This document shows, piece by piece, positions 52,611 through 62,436 of a stretch of DNA of 64,000 nucleotides. Each line of letters opens with the position of its first letter. The first letter of the stretch is position 1. Made by a program: the position numbers and the translations under genes. The notes below the pieces were generated by a model. It was not told the origin of the DNA, ran no database searches, and saw only the letters and a program-made list of their open reading frames with translations. The stretch comes from Noviherbaspirillum soli (GTDB taxonomy: Bacteria > Pseudomonadota > Gammaproteobacteria > Burkholderiales > Burkholderiaceae_D), in contig NZ_JACYOX010000001.1 of the NCBI RefSeq assembly GCF_015352955.1, forward strand, positions 372,001-436,000, given 5' to 3'.

Positions 52611-53522
52611 ATGCCTTATTCACAACGCCTCCTGGAATTTCTCGTCGCTCTCCTGCGCCGTCGCACGCGGCTCTTCACCATACTGGCCCTTTGCGTGCCG
52701 CTTGGCTTTGCCGGTTGCGGCCAGCTGGTGCAGAAGGAGCGCGAGCTGCTGTTTCGGGTTGTGCCGGGCACTGCCAGCTGGTATGGCGGCATGCCGGAGG
52801 GCGTGGTGGAAATGAACCTGCCGGTGGCAACCGGCGAAAGCCGCGATGGCAACGAGCATATCAATGCCTGGTGGTGGCCGGCAGCCAACCCCAGCGCGCC
52901 GGCGGTGCTTTACCTGCATGGGGCGCGCTGGAACCTGACCGGCCAGCTGTTTCGCATTGAACAGCTGCATGATTTCGGCTTTTCCGTGCTTGCCATCGAT
53001 TACCGCGGCTTTGGCAAGAGCAGCGGCGAGTTGCCATCGGAAGAAACGGTATATGAAGACGCCCGGCTCGCATGGCAGCACCTGAAGGCATTGCAGCCAG
53101 ACCCGAGGAAGCGGCTGATCTATGGTCATTCGCTGGGTGGCGCGATCGCCATCGATCTTGCATCGCAGCCGGGCCAGCAGCAGCAGGCGCGCGGCCTGAT
53201 CGTCGAATCCACATTCACCACGCTGGCCGACATCGCGAAATCGCTCAGCTATCCCTGGCTGCCGCTGCAGCTGCTGCTGTCGCAAAAATTCGATGCGGTC
53301 GACAAGATAGCCCAGGTCGGCATGCCGGTGCTGATCGTCCACGGCACCAGCGACCGCTATGTGCCGTCCCATTTCAGCGAGAAGCTGTATGCAGCGGCGC
53401 CGCAACGCAAGAAGCTGCTGCTGGTGGAAGGCGGCACCCACAACAACAGCATGCGCATCGGCGAGTCTGCCTACCGGCGCGCCTTCCGGGAGTTGTTTGG
53501 CCTGAACCCGGCGCCGGCATAG
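52611..53522 (+). CDS. Alpha/beta hydrolase, predicted lipoprotein
   Basis: 303 residues. The N-terminal hydrophobic segment ends [12 protein letters not shown], a plausible lipobox, so the protein is probably lipid-anchored on the periplasmic side. The alpha/beta-hydrolase core contains [14 protein letters not shown] (oxyanion region), [23 protein letters not shown], the nucleophile elbow [12 protein letters not shown] (Ser), [16 protein letters not shown] (Asp) and [10 protein letters not shown] (His). It belongs to the bem46/YfhR-like group; the substrate is unknown. Start ATG 52611 is preferred, since an upstream in-frame ATG would precede the hydrophobic segment by 30 odd residues. Confidence 0.87.
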   Translation: MPYSQRLLEFLVALLRRRTRLFTILALCVPLGFAGCGQLVQKERELLFRVVPGTASWYGGMPEGVVEMNLPVATGESRDGNEHINAWWWPAANPSAPAVLYLHGARWNLTGQLFRIEQLHDFGFSVLAIDYRGFGKSSGELPSEETVYEDARLAWQHLKALQPDPRKRLIYGHSLGGAIAIDLASQPGQQQQARGLIVESTFTTLADIAKSLSYPWLPLQLLLSQKFDAVDKIAQVGMPVLIVHGTSDRYVPSHFSEKLYAAAPQRKKLLLVEGGTHNNSMRIGESAYRRAFRELFGLNPAPA

Positions 53523-53646
53523 GGCAATGCGCAGGCAGGCTGGCCTTGATGCGTCGTCGTGCCTGCCAAGTGTTTCGGCCCCGCCCGCTTCCCGGCCCTG
53601 CTACAATCCGGCACCCCCTTTTATCCCTGACAGCAAAGGTATATCC

Positions 53647-54003
53647 ATGTCCACAGTCATGACAGCTTCCGGGCTGCAATATGAAGATGTCCAGGTCGGC
53701 ACCGGCGAAGAAGCCACCGCGGGCCAGTACGTTACCGTTCACTACACTGGCTGGCTGCAGAATGCAGACGGCAGCGCCGGCAAGAAATTCGACTCGAGCA
53801 AGGATCGCAATGATCCCTTCCAGTTTCCGCTGGGCGCGGGCAACGTAATCAAGGGCTGGGACCAGGGCGTGCAGGGCATGAAGGTTGGCGGCGTGCGCAA
53901 GCTGATCATCCCGGCGTCGCTTGGTTACGGCGCCCGTGGCGCCGGCGGCGTGATTCCGCCGAATGCAACCCTGATCTTCGAAGTCGAGCTGCTGGGGGTC
54001 TGA
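53647..54003 (+). CDS. FKBP-type peptidyl-prolyl cis-trans isomerase
   Basis: 118 residues, a single FKBP domain with no signal or extension, so cytoplasmic. [111 protein letters not shown] carries the usual active-site Tyr, Asp, Phe, Trp and Tyr residues. TACAAT at about 53600 may be its -10 box. The stop overlaps the start of a small lipoprotein gene by one base. Confidence 0.95.
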   Translation: MSTVMTASGLQYEDVQVGTGEEATAGQYVTVHYTGWLQNADGSAGKKFDSSKDRNDPFQFPLGAGNVIKGWDQGVQGMKVGGVRKLIIPASLGYGARGAGGVIPPNATLIFEVELLGV

Positions 54004-54185
54004 TGTCCCGCCTTGTCGCTCTCGTGGCTTATGCGCTGGTGCTTTCCGGTTGCAGCGTGATATCGACCACGGCATCGGTCGGCGCTGCCGCGGTGTCGGT
54101 TGCCGGCACCGCGGTCAACGTCGGCATTGGTGTAGGCAGCGCGGCAGTAAGCGCGGTCGGTGCGGTGGCAGGCGCCGCCTTCTAA
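54003..54185 (+). CDS. Small lipoprotein (60 aa)
   Basis: 60 residues. [21 protein letters not shown] is a short signal with the lipobox Leu-Ser-Gly-Cys (Cys at 17). The mature part is a low-complexity Ala/Val/Gly/Ser helix (TTASVGAAAVSVAGTAVNVGIGVGSAAVSAVGAVAGAAF) resembling the glycine-zipper-like tails of small envelope proteins. It has no charged residue after Arg-3. It overlaps the FKBP stop by one base and is followed by a strong hairpin, so it is the last gene of a two-gene unit. Function unknown. Confidence 0.8.
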   Translation: MSRLVALVAYALVLSGCSVISTTASVGAAAVSVAGTAVNVGIGVGSAAVSAVGAVAGAAF

Positions 54186-54206
54186 TCATCTGACCCGCCT
54201 CATCAC

Positions 54207-54236
54207 GGCGCCGGCTGCCTATGCGCAGCCGGCGCC
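54207..54236. terminator. Terminator hairpin after the small lipoprotein gene
   Basis: GGCGCCGGCTGC pairs perfectly with GCAGCCGGCGCC (12 bp, loop of 6), followed by TTTGTCATTT. It lies between converging genes. Confidence 0.8.
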
Positions 54237-54245
54237 TTTGTCATT

Positions 54246-54524
54246 TCAGGCGCCGAAAACCTTCTGCATCTTGCGCGCCAGCTTTTCCTGCACCATGGGC
54301 GCGAAGGCTTTCATCATCAGTCCCAGCGTGATGTCGAGACGGGCATCCTTGTCGTTCACCACCAGGGTGCCGTCGACGCCGCTGCGTTCGAAACGCAGCA
54401 CCGGTCCGTCCCACCGGCATTCCATGCCAAAGTCGGCCGCCACCTTGTCGGCCACTTCCTGCGCCGCGGCGCGGGCTTGTTCTGGTTGCATGTTGTGGGC
54501 CTGGACGATGCTGATATCCGCCAT
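54246..54524 (-). CDS. Polyhydroxyalkanoic acid system family protein
   Basis: 92 residues. MADISIVQAHNMQPEQARAAAQEVADKVAADFGMECRWDGPVLRFERSGVDGTLVVNDKDARLDITLGLMMKAFAPMVQEKLARKMQKVFGA matches the PHA-granule-region family (PHA_gran_rgn). That family associates with PHA storage in beta- and gammaproteobacteria; the molecular role is unclear. ATG 54524 is preferred (AAGGA eight bases upstream) over ATG 54530. It lies 2 bases after the dehydrogenase stop, so the two are co-transcribed. Confidence 0.87.
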   Translation of the reverse strand: MADISIVQAHNMQPEQARAAAQEVADKVAADFGMECRWDGPVLRFERSGVDGTLVVNDKDARLDITLGLMMKAFAPMVQEKLARKMQKVFGA

Positions 54525-54526
54525 GG

Positions 54527-55510
54527 TCATTTTCCTTTCGTGGCTTCGGGATTCAATAGATTGGGTGGCACGGCGCCGGTAAGCGCCGCGATCAGATTGT
54601 CAGCGGCGCAGTTGGCCATGGCCAGCCGGGTCGCCACCGATGCGCTGGCGATATGCGGCGTGAGCACCACGTTGGCCAGTGTCAGGAAATCCGGGTTGAG
54701 TGCCGGCTCGTTTTCATACACATCCAGGCCGGCTGCGGCAATCCGGCGCTCGCGCAGCGCGCGGATCAGCGCGGCATCGTCGACGATGCCGCCGCGCGCA
54801 ATGTTGACCAGCACAGCCGTCGGCTTCATGAGCGCGATTTCCGCTTCGCCGATGGTGTGATGCAGCGCCGGGCTGTAAGGCAGCACCAGCACCACATGGT
54901 CGGCCTTGCGCAGCAATTCCTCGCGGCTGACATAACGGGCATGGTTGGCCTGCGCCTCCAGTTCCGGCGCAAGACGCGAGCGGTTGTGGTAGATCACCTG
55001 CATGCCGAAGCCGGTCGAGCGGCGTGCAATCGCCTGCCCGATCCGGCCCATGCCGATGATGCCCAGGGTGGCGCCATGCAGATCGGCGCCGACGAAGCTG
55101 TCGTAGCGCCATTTCTGCCATTTGCCGTCGCGCAGCCATTGCTCGGCTTCGGTAATGCGGCGGGCGGCGGCCATCAGCAGCGCCCAGCCGAAATCGGCCG
55201 TGGTTTCATTGAGCACGTCGGGCGTGTTGGTCACGGCCACGCCGGCGCGGCTGGCGGCATCGACGTCGATATTGTTATAGCCGACCGCCATGTTGCAGAC
55301 CGCCTTCAGGCCCGGGCAGGATGCCAGCAGCGCCTGGTCGACCCTTTCGCTCAGCGTGGAGAACATGCCGTCCTTGCCCTGCAGCCGGGACGCCAGTTCT
55401 TCGGCGGTGTAGACCTTGTCTTCCTGGTTGTCCTCCACATCGAAATGCTGGCGCAGCCGTTGGATCACCTCGGGGAAGACAGCGCGTGCGACGAGTATGC
55501 TGGGTTTCAT
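54527..55510 (-). CDS. 2-hydroxyacid dehydrogenase (glyoxylate/hydroxypyruvate reductase-like)
   Basis: 327 residues. NAD(P)-binding HGATLGIIGMGRIGQAIARRSTGFGMQVIYHNRS with a non-acidic residue after the second strand (Asn-Arg-Ser) suggests NADPH preference. The catalytic Arg (VNIARGGIVDDAALIRAL), Glu (GLDVYENEPALNP) and His (VLTPHIASASVATR) are present. It fits the GhrB/GyaR group reducing glyoxylate and hydroxypyruvate. It starts 6 bases after the antiporter stop. Confidence 0.92.
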   Translation of the reverse strand: MKPSILVARAVFPEVIQRLRQHFDVEDNQEDKVYTAEELASRLQGKDGMFSTLSERVDQALLASCPGLKAVCNMAVGYNNIDVDAASRAGVAVTNTPDVLNETTADFGWALLMAAARRITEAEQWLRDGKWQKWRYDSFVGADLHGATLGIIGMGRIGQAIARRSTGFGMQVIYHNRSRLAPELEAQANHARYVSREELLRKADHVVLVLPYSPALHHTIGEAEIALMKPTAVLVNIARGGIVDDAALIRALRERRIAAAGLDVYENEPALNPDFLTLANVVLTPHIASASVATRLAMANCAADNLIAALTGAVPPNLLNPEATKGK

Positions 55511-55516
55511 GGTGCC

Positions 55517-56929
55517 TTATCCGCGAAAGAAAATGAATGTCATCAGGATGAACAGCGGGATCAGGATCGCGCACGACCATCCCATGTAGCCGAAGAAGGA
55601 TGGCATCCTGATGCCACGCTCCTCGGCGATGGCCTTGACCATCATGTTCGGCGCATTGCCGATATAGCTGTTGGCGCCCATGAATACGGCGCCGCAGGAA
55701 ATCGCCGCCAGCGTCGAGGCAAAAGTGGTCATCAGCTGCTGCGGGTCGCCGCCGGCGGTGTTGAAGAACACCAGATAGGTAGGCGCATTGTCGAGGAAGG
55801 AGGACAGCAGCCCGGTGGCCCAGAAATACATGCTGTCGATCGGCTGCCCGGAAGGACCGGTCACGGCCCGCACCACGGCGCCGAACGCGCCCGCCTCGCC
55901 GGCGCGCAGCATCGCGATGACCGGAATGATGGTGATGAAGATGCCCGCAAAGAGCTTGCCCACTTCCAGTATCGGTCCCCAGGAAAATTCATTGCCGGCA
56001 CGGGCGGCCGCCGGCGTGACCGCCAGGGAAACCAGAATCACCATTACCAGCGCGACGTCACGCATCAGGTCTTGCAGCGCGACCGGCGTTCCCATGACGT
56101 GGAACTCGATGCCGGGCTTCCAGAAGCCGCTCATCAGCACCAGGGCCACCACCACGGCGAGCAGAATGAAATTGACCTTACCCTCGAACCAGATGCCGCT
56201 ATCGGGCGTCGGGTCGACTGGCAGGACTTCCTCGCGCCTATGGAAGTAATAGCTGTCGAGCAGATAAAAGATCACCAAGAGCGCCACGCACAGGAAAGCG
56301 GTCTCGGGAAAGATGTTCCTGACCGTCCAGAAAAAGTCCACGCCCTTCAAAAAGCCGAGAAACAGCGGCGGGTCGCCCAGTGGCGTGAGCGAGCCGCCGG
56401 CGTTGGCAACCAGGAAAATGAAGAAGACCACGATATGCGCCGCATGTTTGCGGTTGTCGTTGGCGCGTATCAGCGGCCGTATCATCAGCATGGCCGCGCC
56501 GGTGGTTCCCATGAAGCTGGCCAGCACGGTGCCGATCGCCAGTATCGCGGTGTTGAGCCGCGGCGTGCCGTGCAGGTTGCCGCGCACGCAGATGCCCCCG
56601 GCCACCACGAACAGCGCAGTGATCAGGATGATGAAGGGAATGAATTCAGCCAGGAAGGCATGCACAGCGCCCGCTGCCGCAACGGACGGGCCCAGCAAGA
56701 CTGCGCAGGGCAACAGGAATGCCAGCGACCATGCGGCAGCGAGCTTGCCGAAATGGTGATGCCAGAACTGCGGCGCCAGCAAGGGACACAGCGCGATCGA
56801 CAGCAGCAGGCCGGCGAAGGGAATGCCCCACCATCCCGACAGGCCGGCGCCGTTCAGGTCCGCCGCTGACGCAACGGCCGGCGCCAGCAGCATCAGAAGA
56901 ACCACGCTGACGCTTGTTTTGTTCTGCAT
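55517..56929 (-). CDS. NhaD/ArsB-type sodium:proton antiporter
   Basis: 470 residues, about twelve membrane helices, with an N-terminal signal-like helix (MLLAPAVASAAD). Motifs are FIPFIILITALFVVAGGICVRGNLHGTPRLNTAILAIGTVLASFMGTTGAAMLMIRPLIRAN, VVFFIFLVANAGGSLTPLGDPPLFLGFLKGVDFFW and LSSFLDNAPTYLVFFNTAGGD, typical of the ion transporter superfamily (NhaD/citrate-type). The Thr/Asp/Asn-Pro residues of the ion site are visible. Probable Na+/H+ exchange; citrate or another carboxylate is not excluded. It heads a three-gene minus-strand operon. Confidence 0.88.
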   Translation of the reverse strand: MQNKTSVSVVLLMLLAPAVASAADLNGAGLSGWWGIPFAGLLLSIALCPLLAPQFWHHHFGKLAAAWSLAFLLPCAVLLGPSVAAAGAVHAFLAEFIPFIILITALFVVAGGICVRGNLHGTPRLNTAILAIGTVLASFMGTTGAAMLMIRPLIRANDNRKHAAHIVVFFIFLVANAGGSLTPLGDPPLFLGFLKGVDFFWTVRNIFPETAFLCVALLVIFYLLDSYYFHRREEVLPVDPTPDSGIWFEGKVNFILLAVVVALVLMSGFWKPGIEFHVMGTPVALQDLMRDVALVMVILVSLAVTPAAARAGNEFSWGPILEVGKLFAGIFITIIPVIAMLRAGEAGAFGAVVRAVTGPSGQPIDSMYFWATGLLSSFLDNAPTYLVFFNTAGGDPQQLMTTFASTLAAISCGAVFMGANSYIGNAPNMMVKAIAEERGIRMPSFFGYMGWSCAILIPLFILMTFIFFRG

Positions 56930-57076
56930 TTATTCTCCCCGTCTTTTAAAAAGCGCGGCCATTCTAGCTTGGAAACCCTGATGCACGACAAGCAATGGCA
57001 CAAGCCTAATGGCGCCTCGGCTGCCGCTCGCCAAACCGGACGGTATTTGCTTATGCCAATTCCGTATAACCGCGGT

Positions 57077-57105
57077 TTGTGAGAAAGCCTGATTTGTCTT
57101 AAAAT
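57077..57105 (+). promoter_or_regulatory. Promoter of fdxA (predicted)
   Basis: TTGTGA (57077-57082), a 17-base spacer and TAAAAT (57100-57105), about 110 bases upstream of the ferredoxin start. Confidence 0.6.
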
Positions 57106-57215
57106 ACAAGGCTTTCCCAAGGGTTATGCCTTGTTTCGCCGCCGATTTAAGCGTTATTCGCCTCGGAGCCGTTGCATAGACCCGGCACTTCCGCTTTTTT
57201 ACAGATAGGACTGTT

Positions 57216-57539
57216 ATGACCCACGTTGTGACCGAATCCTGCATCCGCTGCCGTTATACGGACTGCGTTGATGTATGCCCGGTAGATTGCTTCCGCGAAG
57301 GCCCGAATTTCCTCGCGATCGACCCGGATGAATGCATTGACTGCGCTGTGTGCGTCGCCGAATGCCCGGTCAATGCGATCTATGCCGAGGAAGACGTCCC
57401 GGCGGACCAGCAGCAATTCATCAAGCTTAATGTCGACCTGGCGCGCAAGTGGCCCTCCATCACCAAGACCAAGCCCGCGCTGCCGGAAGCCGAAGAATTC
57501 AAGGACGTCGCCGACAAGCTGAAGTATCTGGAGCACTGA
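57216..57539 (+). CDS. fdxA: Ferredoxin FdxA (7Fe type)
   Basis: 107 residues, standard for the FdxA [3Fe-4S][4Fe-4S] ferredoxin. The N-terminal cluster motif is [18 protein letters not shown] and the second [13 protein letters not shown], followed by the characteristic C-terminal tail ([24 protein letters not shown]). It is a cytoplasmic one-electron carrier. The ferredoxin reductase gene lies 150 bases downstream and is its likely partner. Confidence 0.96.
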   Translation: MTHVVTESCIRCRYTDCVDVCPVDCFREGPNFLAIDPDECIDCAVCVAECPVNAIYAEEDVPADQQQFIKLNVDLARKWPSITKTKPALPEAEEFKDVADKLKYLEH

Positions 57540-57689
57540 GGCCGGCAAGGCCTGCGTCACGCGCTCGATTGCGCCACGCGATGTCCGTCGTCCGCCGGCC
57601 TGGCCGGTGCGTCTGCTACCGCGGCGCAATCCGCCTTCCGCCTTCCGCCTTACTAGCCTATTCACAAGAAACAGGAATCTGACAGTCGT

Positions 57690-58787
57690 ATGGAAAACAC
57701 CGCTGACTCATCCACCTCCAGCCAGAATGCCGCGCAGGCCGTGCCGCGCGAGCCGATCGAAGCCGATGCCGTCATCATCGGCGCCGGCCCGGTCGGGCTG
57801 TTCCAGGTGTTCGAACTTGGCCTGCTCGAAATCAAGGCGCATGTAATCGATTCGCTCACCGCGGTGGGCGGACAGTGCGTGGAACTGTATCCCGACAAGC
57901 CCATCTATGACATCCCGGCAGTGCCCGTCTGCACCGGGCAGGAACTGACCGACAACCTGCTCAAGCAGATCGAGCCGTTCGAGCCGACCTTCCACCTGGG
58001 CCAGGAGGTCACCGTCGTAGAGCGGCGTGACGACCACCGCTTCAATGTCGAGACCACCGCCGGCACCCGCTTCATCACCAAGACGATCTTCATCGCTGCC
58101 GGCGTGGGCTCTTTCCAGCCGCGCACGCTGAAGGTGGAAGGCATCGAGCAATTCGACAATTCCCAGCTGTTCTACCGCGTCCGCGACCCGGCCAAGTTTG
58201 AAGGCAAGAACCTGGTGATCTGCGGCGGCGGCGATTCCGCGCTGGACTGGGCGCTCAACCTGGCCGGCAAGGCCGAGTCGGTCGTGCTGCTGCACCGTCG
58301 CGATGAATTCCGCGCCGCGCCGGCGTCGGTCGCGAAGATGAAGGAAATGTGCGACAACTATGAGATGCAGTTGCTCATAGGCCAGGTCACCGGCTATGAA
58401 ACCGAAGGCGACAAGCTGGCCGGCGTCAAGGTCACCGGCGCCGACGGCGTCACGCGCCGCCTGCCGCTGGACCACTTGCTGGTGTTCTTCGGCCTGTCGC
58501 CGAAACTTGGCCCCATCGCGGAATGGGGTCTGGACATCGAGCGCAAGCAACTGAAGGTTGGCACCGAGCGGTTTGAAACCAATGTGCCAGGCATCTTCGC
58601 GGTGGGCGACATCAATACCTATCCAGGAAAGAAGAAGCTGATCCTGTCCGGCTTCCATGAAGCGGCCCTGGCTGCATTCGCTGCTGCGCCCTACATCTTC
58701 CCGGAAAAGAAAATCCACATGCAGTACACGACGACGTCGCCGAAACTGCACAAGATTCTGGGTGTGGAAACGCCGGTATTCGACTGA
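57690..58787 (+). CDS. Ferredoxin-NADP reductase, thioredoxin-reductase-like type
   Basis: 365 residues. The FAD-binding motif [52 protein letters not shown] and the NADPH motif [39 protein letters not shown] are followed by [30 protein letters not shown]. It lacks the Cys-x-x-Cys of thioredoxin reductase, as type 2 ferredoxin reductases do. The N-terminal 24 residues before the FAD motif are polar. It reduces or oxidises ferredoxin, most simply the FdxA encoded just upstream. Confidence 0.93.
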   Translation: MENTADSSTSSQNAAQAVPREPIEADAVIIGAGPVGLFQVFELGLLEIKAHVIDSLTAVGGQCVELYPDKPIYDIPAVPVCTGQELTDNLLKQIEPFEPTFHLGQEVTVVERRDDHRFNVETTAGTRFITKTIFIAAGVGSFQPRTLKVEGIEQFDNSQLFYRVRDPAKFEGKNLVICGGGDSALDWALNLAGKAESVVLLHRRDEFRAAPASVAKMKEMCDNYEMQLLIGQVTGYETEGDKLAGVKVTGADGVTRRLPLDHLLVFFGLSPKLGPIAEWGLDIERKQLKVGTERFETNVPGIFAVGDINTYPGKKKLILSGFHEAALAAFAAAPYIFPEKKIHMQYTTTSPKLHKILGVETPVFD

Positions 58788-58819
58788 CCAGCCTCCTAGC
58801 CAGCACGCCGCTTCACCTT

Positions 58820-58855
58820 GAACACCCCACGCATTGCGTGGGGTGTTCCTTTTTT
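58820..58855 (+). terminator. Strong terminator after the reductase gene
   Basis: GAACACCCCACGC (58820-58832) and GCGTGGGGTGTTC (58836-58848) form a perfect 13-bp stem with an ATT loop, followed by C and six Ts. Confidence 0.92.
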
Positions 58856-59194
58856 ACGACGGCAAACGATGGCATTTTGTAATGCATCAACAAACGACAA
58901 GTGCTTGGATTTATCTTATCTCTAGTCGTTAAACGCACTGCATGGTGTCGAATATTTGCGAACGGACGTGCGCCAACGAACCTAAGGATGCCAGTTAAAT
59001 TGATTACGATGCACTCAGGATAGTGAATCCTAAACGTAACTGGTGCATTGGTTACAAATTGCCAATGCAATGCAGCCAATTACCACCATATTAGAGGCAG
59101 GCGAAATATATTACATACGAGCCGGGTTATTGGTTATGATGCGCCTAGGAAATAGACGAGGAAATGTCGTCTTGTAGCGCTGGAAAGGGACACC
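58856..59194. other. AT-rich leader of phaZ with an inverted repeat
   Basis: About 340 bases without a gene. It is much richer in A/T than the surroundings. TGCATTGG (59044-59051) and CCAATGCA (59062-59069) form a perfect dyad with a 10-base spacer, about 125 bases before the PHB depolymerase start, possibly an operator. A strong -10/-35 pair is not obvious. Confidence 0.5.
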
Positions 59195-60424
59195 ATGCTT
59201 TATCAATTCCATGAAATAAATCGCACTCTGCTCAATCCGCTGGTTCAGTGGGCTGAAGCTTCCTCCAAGCTGTTCAGCAATCCGGTGTCGCCACTCGCGC
59301 ATACGCCGTTCTCGCAGCGCATCGCAGCCGGCTACGAATTGATGTACCGGCTTGGCAAGGATTATGAGAAGCCGCCCTTCGACATTGCCACCACGGTAGT
59401 GGACGGCAAGGAAGTGCCGATCGTGGAACTGGTCGCGGTCAACAAGCCGTTTTGCCGACTGCTGCATTTCAAGAAGGATTTCCCGGCCGGTAGCGCCGTC
59501 GATCAGCCGACGGTATTGCTGGTCGCGCCTCTCTCCGGCCATCACTCCACGCTGCTGCGCGAGACCGTGCGCGAGCTGGTGAAGCAGCATGATGTCTACA
59601 TCACCGACTGGACCGATGCGCGCATGGTGCCGGTATCGGAAGGCCCGTTCCACCTGCATGACTATATCTACTACGTGCAGGACTTCATCCGCACGCTGGG
59701 ACCGGACGTCCATGTGATCTCGGTCTGCCAGCCGACGGTGCCGGTCCTGGCCGCGATTTCCCTGATGGCCACGGCCAAGGACCCCAGCCTGCCCAAGACC
59801 ATGACCATGATGGGCGGCCCGATTGACCCGCGCCGCTCGCCGACCGAGGTCAACGATCTGGCAACCGAAAAGCCGTTTTCCTGGTTCGAGAACAATGTGA
59901 TCTATTCGGTGCCGCCTACCTACCCGGCGTTCGGCCGCAAGGTCTACCCCGGCTTTCTGCAGCATGCCGGCTTCGTTGCAATGAACCCGCAGCGTCATGC
60001 GCAGAGCCACTGGGACTTCTACATGCATCTGCGTGCCGGCGACCATGATTCGGCCGAAGAGCACCGCAAGTTCTATGATGAATACAACGCTGTGCTCGAC
60101 ATGCCGGCCGAGTATTACCTCGAAACCATCAAGACGGTTTTCCAGGAACACTGCCTGCCGCGCGGCGTCTGGGAAGTAGAAGGCAAGCTGGTTCGTCCTC
60201 AGGACATCGAGTCGGTTGCGCTGTTCACGATCGAAGGCGAGCTCGACGATATTTCCGGCTCGGGCCAGACCGAAGCGGCGCATGACCTTTGCAGCAGCAT
60301 TCCAGGTGAGAAGAAGCAGCATTTCGTGGCCCCGAAGTGCGGTCATTACGGCATTTTCTCGGGCCGGCGCTGGCGCGAGATGGTTGCCCCTAAAATCGCT
60401 GACTTCATCCGCGCTCACGCCTGA
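59195..60424 (+). CDS. phaZ: Intracellular polyhydroxybutyrate depolymerase
   Basis: 409 residues, the usual length for intracellular PhaZ of Burkholderiales. [53 protein letters not shown] is the characteristic N terminus. The nucleophile motif is ISVCQPTVP, Cys at about residue 178, as in the Cys-type PhaZ of Ralstonia. [26 protein letters not shown] (Asp) and [21 protein letters not shown] (His) complete the triad. It mobilises stored PHB in the cytoplasm. GGAAAGGGACACC precedes the ATG. The gene is monocistronic. Confidence 0.95.
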   Translation: MLYQFHEINRTLLNPLVQWAEASSKLFSNPVSPLAHTPFSQRIAAGYELMYRLGKDYEKPPFDIATTVVDGKEVPIVELVAVNKPFCRLLHFKKDFPAGSAVDQPTVLLVAPLSGHHSTLLRETVRELVKQHDVYITDWTDARMVPVSEGPFHLHDYIYYVQDFIRTLGPDVHVISVCQPTVPVLAAISLMATAKDPSLPKTMTMMGGPIDPRRSPTEVNDLATEKPFSWFENNVIYSVPPTYPAFGRKVYPGFLQHAGFVAMNPQRHAQSHWDFYMHLRAGDHDSAEEHRKFYDEYNAVLDMPAEYYLETIKTVFQEHCLPRGVWEVEGKLVRPQDIESVALFTIEGELDDISGSGQTEAAHDLCSSIPGEKKQHFVAPKCGHYGIFSGRRWREMVAPKIADFIRAHA

Positions 60425-60443
60425 ACAAGGCTTGCCCTCCAAG

Positions 60444-60472
60444 GCCGCCCGCTCCAAGCCGGGCGGCTTTTT
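60444..60472 (+). terminator. Terminator after phaZ
   Basis: GCCGCCCG (60444-60451) pairs with CGGGCGGC (60460-60467), followed by TTTTT, 20 bases after the phaZ stop. Confidence 0.88.
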
Positions 60473-60528
60473 CATTTGTGGCAGCCGATGTTGTCCGGGA
60501 TAATGACGGGATGCCCGAAACACACATC

Positions 60529-61221
60529 ATGAATTTCCCAGCAAGCATGCTAGCGGATCAGCTTGAAGACTTGCTGCCGCAAACCCAGTGCACAAAGTGC
60601 GGCTATCCCGATTGCCGCGCCTATGCGGTTGCCATAGCCGATGGCGAAGCGCTCTACAACCAGTGCCCGCCGGGTGGCGCACAAGGCGTGGCGCGCCTGG
60701 CCAGGCTGCTGGGCAAGCCTGTCATCCCGCTGAACCCGGCCAATGGCAACGAGCGTCCTCGCCCGGTCGCCGTGATCGATGAATCCCTGTGCATAGGCTG
60801 CACCCTGTGCATACAGGCCTGCCCGGTCGACGCCATTGTCGGCGCTGCCAAGCAGATGCACACCGTGCTGCCACAGCTCTGCACCGGCTGCGACCTGTGC
60901 GTGCCGCCCTGCCCGGTGGACTGCATTGCCATGGTCGAGGTAACGCCCGGACGCACCGGCTGGGATGCCTGGTCGCAGCAGGACGCCGACGCGGCGCGGG
61001 CGCGGCATCTGGCGCGCGGCAAGCGGCTGCAACGGGAACGCGAGGAAAACGATGCGCGGCTTGCCGCGAAGGCTGCCGCCAAGCTGCGCGAAGTGGAAGC
61101 GCAATCCGCCGCCACGCCGGATGAACAGGCCGAGCAGCAACGAAAGAAAGCCATCATCGCAGCGGCCATCGAGCGGGCCCGCATCAAGAAGGAAGAGATG
61201 GCCGCCCGGAGCAAGGCATGA
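60529..61221 (+). CDS. rnfB: RnfB-type electron transport iron-sulfur protein
   Basis: 230 residues. The N-terminal cluster region [35 protein letters not shown] gives the Cys-x2-Cys-x4-Cys-x16-Cys Fe-S domain of RnfB. Two ferredoxin motifs follow: [18 protein letters not shown] and [17 protein letters not shown] charged Arg/Glu/Ala coiled C-terminal helix (about 160-230) is typical of the soluble betaproteobacterial form. Without the membrane rnfACDGE partners nearby it probably acts as a stand-alone electron carrier. Start ATG 60529 (MNFPAS) is chosen; ATG 60511 and GTG 60478 are also in frame. The stop overlaps nth (ATGA). Confidence 0.9.
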   Translation: MNFPASMLADQLEDLLPQTQCTKCGYPDCRAYAVAIADGEALYNQCPPGGAQGVARLARLLGKPVIPLNPANGNERPRPVAVIDESLCIGCTLCIQACPVDAIVGAAKQMHTVLPQLCTGCDLCVPPCPVDCIAMVEVTPGRTGWDAWSQQDADAARARHLARGKRLQREREENDARLAAKAAAKLREVEAQSAATPDEQAEQQRKKAIIAAAIERARIKKEEMAARSKA

Positions 61222-61868
61222 ACAACCTGAAGCGCCATGAGATTTTCAGCCGCTTCCAGCGCGCAAACCCGCATCCCACGACCGAACTGGAGTACACCAC
61301 GCCGTTTGAATTGCTGATTGCGGTGATTCTGTCGGCGCAGGCGACCGATGTATCGGTCAACAAGGCGATGCGCAAGCTGTTTCCCGTTGCGAATACGCCG
61401 GCGCAGATTCATGCGCTGGGCGTGGATGGCCTGATCCCTTACATACAAACCATCGGCCTGTACCGCACCAAGGCGAAGAACGTGATCGAGACCTGCCGCA
61501 TGCTGGTCGAACTCCACGGCGGCGAGGTGCCGCGCAATCGCGAAGCGCTGGAAGCATTGCCGGGCGTAGGCCGCAAGACCGCGAACGTCATCCTCAATAC
61601 GGCCTTCGGCGAGATTGCAATCGCGGTGGATACCCATATATTCCGGGTATCCAACCGCACAGGCATCGCTCCCGGCAAGAATGTGGACGAGGTCGAGAAG
61701 AAACTGATGAAGTTCGTGCCGCCCGAATTCCGGATGGACGCGCATCACTGGCTGATCCTCCACGGCCGATACACCTGCATGGCGCGCAACCCGCAATGCT
61801 GGAACTGCATGATCGCCGACCTGTGCGAGTACAAGATGAAGACACCGCGCCCCGACAAGGCTGTCTGA
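61218..61868 (+). CDS. nth: Endonuclease III
   Basis: 216 residues. Helix-hairpin-helix [21 protein letters not shown] contains the catalytic Lys, [13 protein letters not shown] the catalytic Asp, and [17 protein letters not shown] the [4Fe-4S] cluster (Cys-x6-Cys-x2-Cys-x5-Cys). It removes oxidised pyrimidines in base-excision repair. Its start overlaps the rnfB stop. The rnfB-nth pairing is widespread in proteobacteria and may supply electrons or cluster chemistry to the repair enzyme (inference). Confidence 0.97.
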   Translation: MNNLKRHEIFSRFQRANPHPTTELEYTTPFELLIAVILSAQATDVSVNKAMRKLFPVANTPAQIHALGVDGLIPYIQTIGLYRTKAKNVIETCRMLVELHGGEVPRNREALEALPGVGRKTANVILNTAFGEIAIAVDTHIFRVSNRTGIAPGKNVDEVEKKLMKFVPPEFRMDAHHWLILHGRYTCMARNPQCWNCMIADLCEYKMKTPRPDKAV

Positions 61869-61909
61869 TTCGCGCTGACCTTCAACCGCTGACCACTACA
61901 GGCAAACCC

Positions 61910-62341
61910 ATGTTCAACCCTTCGCAGCACGATGTCCGCCGATTCTTTTGCGAGGCTTACCGCAAGGACGGCGCCAGGGAAATCCTTACGCCACTGGAGG
62001 CGGTTGCCCGCGACTGGATCATCCAGCATCCGGAATACGCCGGCGATCTGGGCGACCTGGAACAGGCGCTGGCCTCGGACTACGGCGTCGAGCGCGGACA
62101 GGCCAATCCTTTCCTGCACCTGTCCATGCATCTTTCGATTGCGGAGCAGATTTCCATCGACCAGCCGCCGGGCATCCGGGAAGCGGCGCGTGCGCTCACC
62201 CAACGGCTAGGCTCGGAACATGAGGCGCATCATGAAATCATGGAGTGCCTCGGGCAGATGATCTGGAGTTCCCAGCGCAGCGGCTTGCCGCCGGATGGCG
62301 CTGCCTACCTGGAATGCGTAAGACAGCGCGCCGGACGATAG
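61910..62341 (+). CDS. DUF1841 family protein
   Basis: 143 residues. FNPSQHDVRRFFCEAYRKDGAREILTPLEAVARDWIIQHPEYAGDL and NPFLHLSMHLSIAEQISIDQPPGIREAARALTQRLGSEHEAHHEIMECLGQMIWSSQRSGLPPDGAAYLE match the DUF1841 family, common after nth in betaproteobacteria. The His-rich central helix (HLSMHLSI, EHEAHHEIMEC) resembles metal-binding four-helix proteins; the function is unknown. ATG 61910 lies 42 bases after the nth stop. Confidence 0.9.
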   Translation: MFNPSQHDVRRFFCEAYRKDGAREILTPLEAVARDWIIQHPEYAGDLGDLEQALASDYGVERGQANPFLHLSMHLSIAEQISIDQPPGIREAARALTQRLGSEHEAHHEIMECLGQMIWSSQRSGLPPDGAAYLECVRQRAGR

Positions 62342-62386
62342 CGCATCGCGCTGCTTTTCAAAACGCGCCGACGACGCAACATCAAT

Positions 62387-62411
62387 AAAAAGGCCACCTC
62401 CCGGTGGCCTT
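62387..62411 (-). terminator. Convergent terminator for the cytochrome genes
   Basis: AAGGCCACC (62390-62398) pairs with GGTGGCCTT (62403-62411). On the minus strand the stem runs into TTTTT (62391-62387), so it mainly serves the minus-strand cytochrome pair. Confidence 0.85.
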
Positions 62412-62436
62412 GCTTCATGCGCGATGCGGACAGGGC

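Noticed and set aside
54653-56869. 738-codon plus-strand frame opposite the dehydrogenase and antiporter genes
   Set aside because: His/Asp/Gln-rich antisense shadow across two real genes and their junction.
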